Positions 1 to 7,485 of a stretch of DNA of 64,000 nucleotides are shown here, piece by piece; position 1 is the stretch's first letter, and every line of letters starts with the position of its first letter. The position numbers and the translations under genes were made by a program. The notes below the pieces were generated by a model. It saw only the letters and a program-made list of their open reading frames with translations. It searched no databases and was not told the origin of the DNA. The DNA comes from an uncultured Eubacteriales bacterium (GTDB lineage Bacteria; Bacillota; Clostridia; Oscillospirales; Oscillospiraceae). The stretch spans positions 1 through 64,000 of the forward strand of contig UQGU01000001.1 of assembly GCA_900540635.1 (NCBI GenBank), in the 5' to 3' direction.

Positions 1-55
1 GCCACACCAGCGTGCGCGCTGGTTCGCAATGACAGAGCGTTTTCTAACAGCCCCT
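1..55. repeat. Family A palindromic element, partial copy at window edge (A1)
   Basis: The first 55 bases match the right end of the family A element at 56411-56585, ending in TTTTCTAACAGCCCC. The left part lies outside the window. It is noncoding and sits just downstream of the ApbE-like gene stop. Confidence 0.85.
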
Positions 56-57
56 TT

Positions 58-1251
58 TTATTCTCTGATCAGCGTCACGCCCGCAAAGAGCTGGGAAACC
101 TCTACCGTTTTATCGGTACAGCAAACTGCGTTTTCCCGGCTGTAAAGGCAGCTCAGGCCTTCCAAATCCCAATGGGACAGCGCCTGCATGGCCTGCAGGG
201 CAAGATCTCCCACGCTGCAGTCCCCAAAGAGGACCAGATTGTCATTGGCTGCCGTCAGCAGTCCCGTGGTCTCGTCCAGCACCGGCGGGCAGACGGTGCC
301 GTCCTCATAGGTGTAGAACCGCAGTGCGTCGCCACTGTCCACCGGGAAGGCCCGCAGCGCAGCCACGGACCGGGGCCCATTATAGGCCGCTGCCGCCGCC
401 TGACGGTAGCCGGAATCCGTAGCCTCCAGCAGATTCACACCGAAGCTGCCCTGGCACAGGCTCCGGGAGAAGCCGTCTGTGCTGGTGAGCACAGCTCCGG
501 TCAGCCCCGCGTCGGTCAGAGCGTCGGCCACCGCATCAATGACAAAGGCATTTTTCACAAAGCCGAAGTCCAGCAGCGTATCCAGCTCGTTTTCCCGGGC
601 ATAGGCAAGGTATTCCTTGCCCACATTCAGGCGCACCTGATTCTCCCCCAGCAGCTCCAGATCGATCTGGTCGGGATTTTGGGCAAAGGCAGCGATCTGC
701 GCTGCGAAGGCCCCGGCATCAGAGGACCGGGCGGGATCGTACTCCGCTGCCGCCTCATCGTATTGGCTCGCAAAGAGGGCATAATACCGGCTGTACAGCG
801 GCCCATAGTAAATCGCCCGGCTGCCGGTGGCGCAGAAGCGTTCCAGGGCGCGGTACAGGATGGGCTCCACGGTTACGGTCTGGTTGGGATTGGTGCTGAC
901 GGTATACAGACTGACGGTATCGTTCCCCGCCTGGCTGAGCTGCTGCTCCGCCTGGATCAGGGCCGTGGAATACACATCGTTCACCTGCCGCCGCTCCGCC
1001 GCGGTGCCCTGCGCCCCTGCCCCGTAGTTATATTGCAGGGTGATCTCCCCGGAGTTTGATCCGGAGGCTTCCACCGCTTTCCAGCCTGTCTCGGGGGTTA
1101 AAAGGCTGTTGAGTCCGAAGCCAAAGGCTGCCACGGCCAACAAAATGGCCAATACGAACAGAATGGCGCGCAGCTTTACATGGCTCTCCGGCACCTCTAC
1201 ATGTTCCATTTTCGGCGCATAGGGCTCCTTGCCCCGGGCATATCTTGACAT
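58..1251 (-). CDS. Divergent ApbE-like membrane-anchored protein
   Basis: A 397-residue protein with a basic cytoplasmic N-terminus, one membrane segment at about residues 28-50 and an extracytoplasmic domain. The C-terminal half resembles the FAD:protein FMN transferase (ApbE) fold: a 'FGFVKNAFVIDAVADAL' helix followed by 'GLTGAVLTSTDGF', then a 'LDETTGLLTAANDNLVLF' strand and a 'CSVGDLALQAMQAL' helix, in the order seen in ApbE. The usual glycine-rich FAD and metal residues are not evident, so it may bind flavin differently or have lost catalysis. I chose the ATG at 1251 because AAAGGAAA precedes it; the frame is open upstream but has no ribosome site. It follows the opp operon on the same strand but is separated from it by repeats, so it is probably transcribed independently. 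Family membership is inferred from pattern only. Confidence 0.5.
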   Translation of the reverse strand: MSRYARGKEPYAPKMEHVEVPESHVKLRAILFVLAILLAVAAFGFGLNSLLTPETGWKAVEASGSNSGEITLQYNYGAGAQGTAAERRQVNDVYSTALIQAEQQLSQAGNDTVSLYTVSTNPNQTVTVEPILYRALERFCATGSRAIYYGPLYSRYYALFASQYDEAAAEYDPARSSDAGAFAAQIAAFAQNPDQIDLELLGENQVRLNVGKEYLAYARENELDTLLDFGFVKNAFVIDAVADALTDAGLTGAVLTSTDGFSRSLCQGSFGVNLLEATDSGYRQAAAAAYNGPRSVAALRAFPVDSGDALRFYTYEDGTVCPPVLDETTGLLTAANDNLVLFGDCSVGDLALQAMQALSHWDLEGLSCLYSRENAVCCTDKTVEVSQLFAGVTLIRE

Positions 1252-1324
1252 AGGAAAATTTCCTTTCCGCGTGGATTTTTCGGTTATTTTACCATAGAAA
1301 AACCGAGAATGCAATACAAATTAC

Positions 1325-1393
1325 CATCCCGCAGGGCCCCTCTTCCACCACCGCCTACGGCGGCGGTCCCCCTTCCCCGTAGGGGAAGGTTGG
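1325..1393. repeat. Family C repeat, truncated copy
   Basis: Contains CCCTCTTCCACC, a CGCC/GGCGG hairpin, and a CCTTCCCCGTAGGGGAAGGTT end, matching the right half of the fuller copies at 20874-21029 and 63032-63192. It abuts the family B element that starts at 1404. Confidence 0.7.
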
Positions 1394-1403
1394 TTATCTT
1401 TGA

Positions 1404-1693
1404 CACAAAACAGGGGCGGCAAAAGCCGCCCCTCAGACTGTCGAAAAACCCCTTACGGGCTTTTCCGACAAGTTTTTACAGTCTGCCGCGCGCACTCCTT
1501 GTTCGCCTACGGCGAACAACTCGCACAGCGACGCGCTAAGAGCCGCCTACGGCGGTTGCTCTCTGCACAGCGCTGCGGCGCTAGACTTGCAGCCTGAGAT
1601 GTATTTTCGATTTTATTTGGCGGCTTATGCCGCCAAACTCTGCGAGGCTTTTTTGACAAGCTGAGGGGCGGCAAAAGCCGCCCCTGTTTTGTG
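1404..1693. repeat. Family B element bracketed by duplicated terminator hairpins (B1)
   Basis: A 290-bp noncoding element. A 22-bp hairpin sequence (AGGGGCGG-CAAAA-GCCGCCCCT) is present in the same orientation at 1412-1433 and 1664-1685, and the outer bases CACAAAAC/GTTTTGTG extend the match as an inverted repeat. The core (about 1434-1663) begins CAGACTGTCGAAAAACCCC, holds the hairpin TTCGCCTACGGCGAA and ends CTCTGCGAGGCTTTTTTGAC. It matches the core of 33350-33552 in reverse orientation, with an internal deletion near 1602. The right hairpin lies directly after the oppF stop codon and probably terminates the opp operon. Confidence 0.8.
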
Positions 1694-1699
1694 TTTGCG

Positions 1700-3001
1700 C
1701 TATATGACTGCCAGAACCAGCAGCAGGGCGAAGATACCGATCAGCACTGCCCGGAAGACCAGGCCTACAATGGCACCCTTCTTCAGGGCCTTGTAGTTGC
1801 GGATGTAATTGTGGGTGCGGAAGATGTGGGCGCCCAGCAGGCTCAGCAGGGGCAGCAGGAAGCCCAGGAAATTGTACCAGAAGCTGCCGGTGTCCCGGGC
1901 GGGAGCCATATGGATCTCCTCGGGAGAGGCCTCCTTCTTAGGCGTCTGCTTGGGCGGCTCATTTTCATCCCGGATGGTGATGCTCTTGATGGGCACATTC
2001 TTGGCCCGCAGAGCCTTGTACTCCTCGATCTCCTTCTTGTTGCCGTAGACAAAGTGGTTGTTGCCGATGTCCACCATCTCGGGCTTATCCTCGCTGTAGT
2101 CATGAATGGAGGGGTCGTAGGTGAACAGCTCCTTGTTCTTCTCCAGCTTGGGGTCGGGAATGGGGATGGCGGAGATCAGGCTCTTGGTATAGGGGTGCAT
2201 GGGGTAGTTGAACAGCTCCTCCGCCTCAGCCACCTCCACGATATCGCCCTTGTAGATAACGCCGATGCGGTCAGAGATGAACCGGACAATGGACAGGTCG
2301 TGGGCGATGAACAGATAGGTGGTGCCCTGCTCCCGCTGGAACTTTTTCAGCAGGTTCAGCACCTGGGCACGAATGGAAACGTCCAGTGCGGAAATGGGCT
2401 CGTCGGCAACCACCAGCTCCGGCTCCATGATCATGGCACGGGCCAGGCCGATTCTCTGGCGCTGGCCGCCGGAGAACTCGTGGGGGTACCGGGTCAGGTG
2501 CTCAGGCAGCAGGCCCACCTCGTTGATCATCTTCTCCACCTTTTGCACGCGGTCCGCCTCATTCTTGTACAGGTGGAAGTTGTACAGGCCTTCGGAGACG
2601 ATGTAGTCCACGGTGGCGCGCTCGTTCAGAGACGCTGCGGGATCCTGGAAGACCATCTGGATGTTCCGGATGACCTCCCGGTCCAGGGAGTGAGGAATCT
2701 TGCCGGAAATGCGGACACCCTTGTAGAGAATCTCACCGGCGGCGCAGGGGTTGACCCGGATGACGGCGCGGCCAATGGTGGTCTTGCCGGAACCGGACTC
2801 GCCCACCAGGGAAAAGGTCTCGCCCTTGTAAATATCAAAAGACGCATTCTTGACGGCCTTGAAAGCCTTGTCGCCCTTGCCGAACTCAATGTCCACATTG
2901 CGGACGGACAGCAGGACCTCCTTGCCGGTCTTCTCGTCAATGGGGCCATGCTCAGGGAAATGCCTGGAAGTTGCATCCATCTTTGTTGTTTCATTACTCA
3001 C
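1700..3001 (-). CDS. oppF: Oligopeptide ABC transporter ATPase, OppF type, with C-terminal membrane hairpin
   Basis: A 433-residue ATPase that powers peptide uptake together with OppD. Walker A GESGSGKT is at residues 67-74, the Q-loop Gln at 119, the signature FSGGQRQR at 176-183 and Walker B LVVADEP near 196-202, followed by the OppF/DppF C-terminal region ([12 protein letters not shown]). After a Lys/Glu/Pro-rich linker the last 60 residues form two predicted membrane segments (about 374-394 and 409-433), which ordinary OppF proteins of about 310-330 residues lack. The start is GTG at 3001, because a strong AAAGGAGGT lies 8 bases upstream; an in-frame ATG at 3022 overlaps this ribosome site and is unlikely. 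It is the last gene of the oppABCDF operon, 17 bases after oppD. Confidence 0.88.
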   Translation of the reverse strand: MSNETTKMDATSRHFPEHGPIDEKTGKEVLLSVRNVDIEFGKGDKAFKAVKNASFDIYKGETFSLVGESGSGKTTIGRAVIRVNPCAAGEILYKGVRISGKIPHSLDREVIRNIQMVFQDPAASLNERATVDYIVSEGLYNFHLYKNEADRVQKVEKMINEVGLLPEHLTRYPHEFSGGQRQRIGLARAMIMEPELVVADEPISALDVSIRAQVLNLLKKFQREQGTTYLFIAHDLSIVRFISDRIGVIYKGDIVEVAEAEELFNYPMHPYTKSLISAIPIPDPKLEKNKELFTYDPSIHDYSEDKPEMVDIGNNHFVYGNKKEIEEYKALRAKNVPIKSITIRDENEPPKQTPKKEASPEEIHMAPARDTGSFWYNFLGFLLPLLSLLGAHIFRTHNYIRNYKALKKGAIVGLVFRAVLIGIFALLLVLAVI

Positions 3002-3018
3002 AGCAGCATGACCTCCTT

Positions 3019-4764
3019 TCAAATGTTAAATGCTTCCACGAGCTTCTCGTGAAGGTTGCAAATGATCTCGGGCTTTTCGATCTTGGGCGCTCTGGGATCC
3101 AGGAGCCAGGTCTTGGCGTAATGGGTATCGCTGACCTTGAACATGGGCGCATCCTGCAAGGTATCGATTTTCAGGCAGTAGGGATTCCGGGGCGCGAAGG
3201 GGTCGCCCACGATCTTATTGTACAGAGACGGAGGCGTGCCGGTAATGGAATAGAGCTCCGTATTCCGCTGGGCCAGCTGGGGCAGGCTGGAGAGCATGGC
3301 CCAGGTGTAGGGGTGCCGGGGATCGTAGAAAACGTCCTCCACGGTGCCCAGCTCCACGATCTGACCGGCATACAGCACGGCCACACGGTCCGCAATGTTG
3401 GCAACCACGCCCAAATCGTGGGTGATGAAGACGATGGTATAGCCGAATTCCTTCTGCAGGTCCTTGATGAGCTTCAGAATCTGGGCCTGAATGGTCACGT
3501 CCAGAGCGGTGGTGGGCTCATCGCAGATCAGGATCTTGGGCTGGCAGGACAGGGCAATGGCAATAACGATTCTCTGCCGCATACCGCCGGAATACTGGAA
3601 GGGGTAGTCGTCAAACCGGTTCTCGGCATTGGGGATGCCAACCTTCTTCATCAGCTCCATGGCGCGGATCCTGGCCTCTGCCTCAGAGCAGTGCTGGTGC
3701 TTGAGGATGATGGAGGTGATCTGCTGGCCGATGGTAATAATGGGGTTCAGCGAGGTCATGGGGTCCTGGAAAACCGTGGCGATCTTCTTGCCGCGGATCT
3801 GGGTCAGGTCCTTGCTGTACTTGATATTGGCCAGGTCCAGCACGCAGCGGCCGAACAGGCGGTTCTCCGCCTCGTCCTCCAGCTTGACCCGGAAGGTCAC
3901 GGCGCTGAACACATCGTTGCGCACCTCGTCGGAATCCATATCCAGGCCCTGGCGCATGGCTTCCCGGCAGCATTTCAGCAGCTTGCGGATCATCTTATTC
4001 CGGGAGACCATGTCATAGCGGCCCACGGACAGATAAATCTCCTTGGCAAGATTCACATTGCGGGTGTGCTGCTCCAGGGTGATGGCCTCGGAGATCTCCT
4101 TGCGGTACTGCTCCTTCAAATCGGCCATCTTCTTGGCATAGGCCTCATTGTAGGCCGTATCGGCGGCAGCGGCCTTGGCCTTTTCCTGCTGGGCCTTCTT
4201 GCGCTCCTCTTCCACAGCCTCGATCTGCTTATCCAGGGCACTGATCTTGGCGGAAGCCTCCTTCATCTTGTCCTTCTCGTGGGAATCCAGGGTCTGCTTG
4301 TGGTTGAAGGTCTCGGCCCGCTCAAAGCGCAGGTCGGCGAGCTTTTCCTGGAAGGTCTCGTCCTCTTCGTCGGAAATGGAGGCCTTGGCCTTCTTCTCGG
4401 CCTCCAGCGCCTTCATGGCCTTATAGGTGTCTGCGCCGTGCTCCAGCTTGGAATAGGCGTCCAGCTTCAGGCGGATGGAGGTCATGCGCACATCTTCCTT
4501 GTGGCCCACATCCAGGGTGACTTCCGCCAGATCCGGGTCGTTGAAGATGATTTTGCCGCTGTCCACATAGCCGTTGGAATCCAGCATATTGGCAAAGGTC
4601 TTGGTGAATACGGACTTGCCGGAGCCGGACTCACCCACGATGGCGATGGACTCGCCATCATAGATATCCAGGCTGATGCCGCGGATGGCGGTCAGGGAAC
4701 GTCCGCGGACCTTGAATTTGACAACCAGGTCCTGAACGGACAGCAATACTTTTTTCTCTTCCAT
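3019..4764 (-). CDS. oppD: Oligopeptide ABC transporter ATPase, OppD type, with ~220-residue coiled-coil insertion
   Basis: A 581-residue ATPase. Walker A GESGSGKS (44-51) and the Q-loop VFQDPM (331-336) are about 280 residues apart, where OppD normally has about 50. The intervening segment (about 84-310) is very rich in Lys, Glu and Ala, is predicted coiled coil at about 115-245, and ends in a basic stretch with paired Cys. After it the canonical parts resume: signature YSGGMRQR (391-398), Walker B ILICDEP (411-417), switch His 449 and the OppD C-terminus ([14 protein letters not shown]). The reading frame is continuous with the same codon use throughout, so this is a true insertion. The start at 4764 is preceded by GGAGGACGG. 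It lies in the opp operon between oppC and oppF. Confidence 0.9.
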   Translation of the reverse strand: MEEKKVLLSVQDLVVKFKVRGRSLTAIRGISLDIYDGESIAIVGESGSGKSVFTKTFANMLDSNGYVDSGKIIFNDPDLAEVTLDVGHKEDVRMTSIRLKLDAYSKLEHGADTYKAMKALEAEKKAKASISDEEDETFQEKLADLRFERAETFNHKQTLDSHEKDKMKEASAKISALDKQIEAVEEERKKAQQEKAKAAAADTAYNEAYAKKMADLKEQYRKEISEAITLEQHTRNVNLAKEIYLSVGRYDMVSRNKMIRKLLKCCREAMRQGLDMDSDEVRNDVFSAVTFRVKLEDEAENRLFGRCVLDLANIKYSKDLTQIRGKKIATVFQDPMTSLNPIITIGQQITSIILKHQHCSEAEARIRAMELMKKVGIPNAENRFDDYPFQYSGGMRQRIVIAIALSCQPKILICDEPTTALDVTIQAQILKLIKDLQKEFGYTIVFITHDLGVVANIADRVAVLYAGQIVELGTVEDVFYDPRHPYTWAMLSSLPQLAQRNTELYSITGTPPSLYNKIVGDPFAPRNPYCLKIDTLQDAPMFKVSDTHYAKTWLLDPRAPKIEKPEIICNLHEKLVEAFNI

Positions 4765-4776
4765 GTTCCGTCCTCC

Positions 4777-5748
4777 TTACATATGGGTTCTGGGGTCGGA
4801 TGCGTCGCCCAGATTCTGGCCCACCACGTACAGAACCACGGTGATGATGGAAGCGATGGCCACGGGGCTCCAGAACTCCATCTGCCAGCCGGGGGTGACC
4901 ATGGCGGCTTCCGCGGCGTAGATCAGACGGCCCAGAGACATCTCGCTCATGCCCATGCCGATATAGGACAGGAACACCTCATAGGAGATGTAGCTGGGCA
5001 GCTCAGTGGCAAGCAGGGTCACGATGACGGAAGTCATGAAGGGCAGGATGTTCTTGGTAGCGATCTTGAAAATAGAGGTGCCCAGGCAGCGGGAAGCCAG
5101 ATTGTACTCCCGATCCCGGATGATCAGCACCTGGGTACGGATAAAATAGGCAATGCTCAGCCAGCCAACCACCGTCAGTGCGAACACCATGGTCCAGAAG
5201 GTGGGCGAGAACAGCATGGACAGAACGGAGATGATCAAAATCATGGGCACGTTGCCGATGATGGTATAGACCTCCATCATGACCATATCCACCTTCTTGG
5301 AGAAGCCCCACACGGCGCCCAGCATGACGCCGATGGTCATATTGATGGCGGCGCAGATGAACGCCAGGGAGATGGAGATACGGGAGCCGTTCCACACGGC
5401 ATCGAAGGTGGACTCGCCGGAAGCGCCGGAACCCAGGATCCATTTCAGCTCATGGCCGAAGTAATTCAAAGCCTGGGCAGGTCCCAGATGCTTGGCGTTG
5501 GGATCCAGCAGGTTTGCGTAGGGGTCGTAGCTTGTAACAGAGGGATAAATGTAGGCAAACAGGACCACGAACAGCAGAAGACACAGGGCGATGATGTTCA
5601 CCTTTTTCCGGAAGAACACCCGAAACACGGACTTCCAATAGGAATACCTGGGCGCAGCGATCTTCTCAGACTCCGCGTCGGAATGGGATACGGGAGCAAA
5701 CAGCTCTTCGTCGGTATACTGATTCAAATCTTCATGCATATTGCTCAC
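4777..5748 (-). CDS. oppC: Oligopeptide ABC transporter permease, OppC type
   Basis: A 323-residue inner-membrane permease. The N-terminus is cytoplasmic, the first membrane segment is near residues 50-70, then comes the OppC motif region 'GHELKWILGSGASGESTFDAVWNGSRISISLAF' equivalent to LGTDxxGRDxxSR, and five more helices. The ABC-ATPase contact (EAA) loop lies near 'REYNLASRCLGTSIFKIATKNILP'. The start overlaps the oppB stop by four bases (ATGA), which implies translational coupling. The length fits the family. Confidence 0.92.
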   Translation of the reverse strand: MSNMHEDLNQYTDEELFAPVSHSDAESEKIAAPRYSYWKSVFRVFFRKKVNIIALCLLLFVVLFAYIYPSVTSYDPYANLLDPNAKHLGPAQALNYFGHELKWILGSGASGESTFDAVWNGSRISISLAFICAAINMTIGVMLGAVWGFSKKVDMVMMEVYTIIGNVPMILIISVLSMLFSPTFWTMVFALTVVGWLSIAYFIRTQVLIIRDREYNLASRCLGTSIFKIATKNILPFMTSVIVTLLATELPSYISYEVFLSYIGMGMSEMSLGRLIYAAEAAMVTPGWQMEFWSPVAIASIITVVLYVVGQNLGDASDPRTHM

Positions 5749-7325
5749 CTACCCTTGGAAGTAAAGGAAATTCTGGGATCCACCAGAGAAATGAGGATAT
5801 CGCCCAGGATGTTGGAGATCACCGTCAGCACGGCGTAGAACAGCGTCACGCCGACGATCACGCCATTGTCGTACTTGTTGATGGCCTGGGTCAGCAGGTT
5901 GCCTGCGCCGGGGACGGAATAAATACGCTCGGTAATGATGGCGCCGGTCATGGCAAACAGCAAACTGCTGGGAATGCCGTGGACAATGGGAATGGCGGCG
6001 TTCTTCCAGATGTGCTTGGTGAAGATCTCGTTTTCACTGAGGCCGCCGGACCGGGCGAACTTGACATAGTCGCTGTTCATCTGGTCGATCATGTAGCGGC
6101 GCATCCACTTCATCAGGTTGGCAATGCTGGGAAGCGCCAGAGAGATGATGGGCAGCACATACATGGCCTTGCTGTTGGTATCCATATCGAAGGAGGTGGG
6201 CAGCTTGAAGACGCTGCCGCCAATGGCCTTGAACAGGAAGATATAGGCAAGGCTGGGCACGGCGATAATGAACATGATATAGAACGTGCCGATTTTATCC
6301 AGCAGGCCGTCCTTATAGCGGGCCATCAGCAGGCCCAGGGGCAGACCCAGGACATAACTGAGGATGGTGGCAATGACGCCAATGACAAAGGAGAAGCCCA
6401 TCTTGGACATATTGTTCTTATGGGTAATGGTATTGGTGTAGTCGTCCACAAACCTTGTGGCGTACATAGCGCTCTGTTCCAGAGAACCGGCCACATAGGT
6501 AGCTGTATGCAGGTCATCCGCGCTCTTCTCGGAGTGGCCCGTGGGGAAGATCACATCCTTCAGAATGTACGAGCCCTGAGAGGTGGTCATGGTCTCGAAC
6601 ACGTCAATTCCCCGGTTCACCGTGTAGCTTTCGCCCAGATGCAATGTGGCAAAGTTCTGATGGATAAAGGGGAAAGAATTGTCGAAGTAAAGCAGATATT
6701 TGTGCATGGTACCGTTGCCAATAATGGCGGGAGAGAACTTCGTTCCGCCGTAAACGGGATCATACAGAGTAAAGGTAAGCGTCCGGGGACCAATGTCCGT
6801 GGCTTCGTCCACATAGTGAACATTGTCAAAGAAAATCAGGTCCGCGAAGTAGCTGACAACTCGCTTAATGAGCGGACGATCACGGGTGGCATAAATCACT
6901 GCCTGACCGCCGTCCTTGACCTGGCCGTTTTTCTTCCGATCCGCGTCCAGGCGGGTAATGGTATAGCCCTGGGATTCATATTCCTGGGTAAATTTCGCAA
7001 TGTACTCGTTGGCCGTGTCGGAAGCCTTCTCAGCAGTGACACCGATTTTCAGCGCATCGGAGCGGGTAGCGTCGTCAATTTCTCCGCTGGAGAAAAGACT
7101 CTTGATATAGTCGGAATAGGTGGAATAATCAATATAGCCGAAAGCCTTATAGCGGCTCTGCTCGTAGGTAATTCGGCTGTTGCTCTGCATTTTGGAATAG
7201 TTCGGGTCGCCGGCAAAAATGGTGGTACGATCCATCAGGGAGTAAACCAACACCATAATCAAAACGACAACGCAAACCGCAGATAATATACCCTTCAGGA
7301 TTCTAACGAATGTGTATTTCGCCAC
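5745..7325 (-). CDS. oppB: Oligopeptide ABC transporter permease, OppB type, with large extracytoplasmic domain
   Basis: A 526-residue permease; typical OppB is about 310-340. The first membrane helix (about 8-30) is followed by about 280 extracytoplasmic residues before helix 2 ('MGFSFVIGVIATILSYVLGLPLG'). The rest is standard, with the EAA-type loop 'DYVKFARSGGLSENEIFTKHIWKNAAIP' and the conserved 'ERIYSVPGAGNLL' near the C-terminus. I chose GTG at 7325, with AAAGGGTGA just upstream, instead of the longer frame from 7454, which would put a Pro-rich nonsense peptide and a terminator hairpin inside the gene. The enlarged loop may form a docking domain for the large OppA. Confidence 0.88.
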   Translation of the reverse strand: MAKYTFVRILKGILSAVCVVVLIMVLVYSLMDRTTIFAGDPNYSKMQSNSRITYEQSRYKAFGYIDYSTYSDYIKSLFSSGEIDDATRSDALKIGVTAEKASDTANEYIAKFTQEYESQGYTITRLDADRKKNGQVKDGGQAVIYATRDRPLIKRVVSYFADLIFFDNVHYVDEATDIGPRTLTFTLYDPVYGGTKFSPAIIGNGTMHKYLLYFDNSFPFIHQNFATLHLGESYTVNRGIDVFETMTTSQGSYILKDVIFPTGHSEKSADDLHTATYVAGSLEQSAMYATRFVDDYTNTITHKNNMSKMGFSFVIGVIATILSYVLGLPLGLLMARYKDGLLDKIGTFYIMFIIAVPSLAYIFLFKAIGGSVFKLPTSFDMDTNSKAMYVLPIISLALPSIANLMKWMRRYMIDQMNSDYVKFARSGGLSENEIFTKHIWKNAAIPIVHGIPSSLLFAMTGAIITERIYSVPGAGNLLTQAINKYDNGVIVGVTLFYAVLTVISNILGDILISLVDPRISFTSKGR

Positions 7326-7366
7326 GGTATCACCCTTTTTCGTTTTATTTTGAAAGATCGGAAGCC

Positions 7367-7403
7367 CTGAATCAATCGGCAGAGCCTCTGCCCATTGATT
7401 CAG
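7367..7403. other. Stem-loop between oppA and oppB
   Basis: CTGAATCAAT pairs with ATTGATTCAG, with a further CAGAG/CTCTG stem inside. There is no U-run after it. Together with the hairpin at 7431-7456 it probably stabilises or processes the upstream oppA mRNA. Confidence 0.6.
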
Positions 7404-7430
7404 AGTTTCCTTTGCCGCAGGTAGCGGAAA

Positions 7431-7456
7431 ATGTGGGGGAGAAAACTCCCCCACAT
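7431..7456 (-). terminator. Intrinsic terminator/attenuator after oppA
   Basis: A perfect 11-bp stem, ATGTGGGGGAG/CTCCCCCACAT, with an AAAA (minus strand TTTT) loop, followed on the minus strand by TTTTCC. It lies 30 bases after the oppA stop and upstream of oppB. Partial termination would give more binding protein than transporter, as is usual for such operons. Confidence 0.8.
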
Positions 7457-7485
7457 CAGGTCAACCTAAATGGTGTTGTGCGGAA

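Noticed and set aside
2971..5838. A very long open frame (955 codons) on the plus strand across oppD and oppC
   Set aside because: It is antisense to intact transporter genes, its translation is rich in His, Gly and Gln without any domain, and GC-rich codon bias creates such mirror frames throughout this window (also at 7774-9813, 43807-45882 and 54105-56285).
7326..7454. N-terminal extension of oppB up to an ATG at 7454
   Set aside because: It would place the oppA terminator hairpin inside the coding region and begins with a Pro-rich non-conserved peptide. The GTG at 7325 has a good ribosome site and starts right before the first helix.
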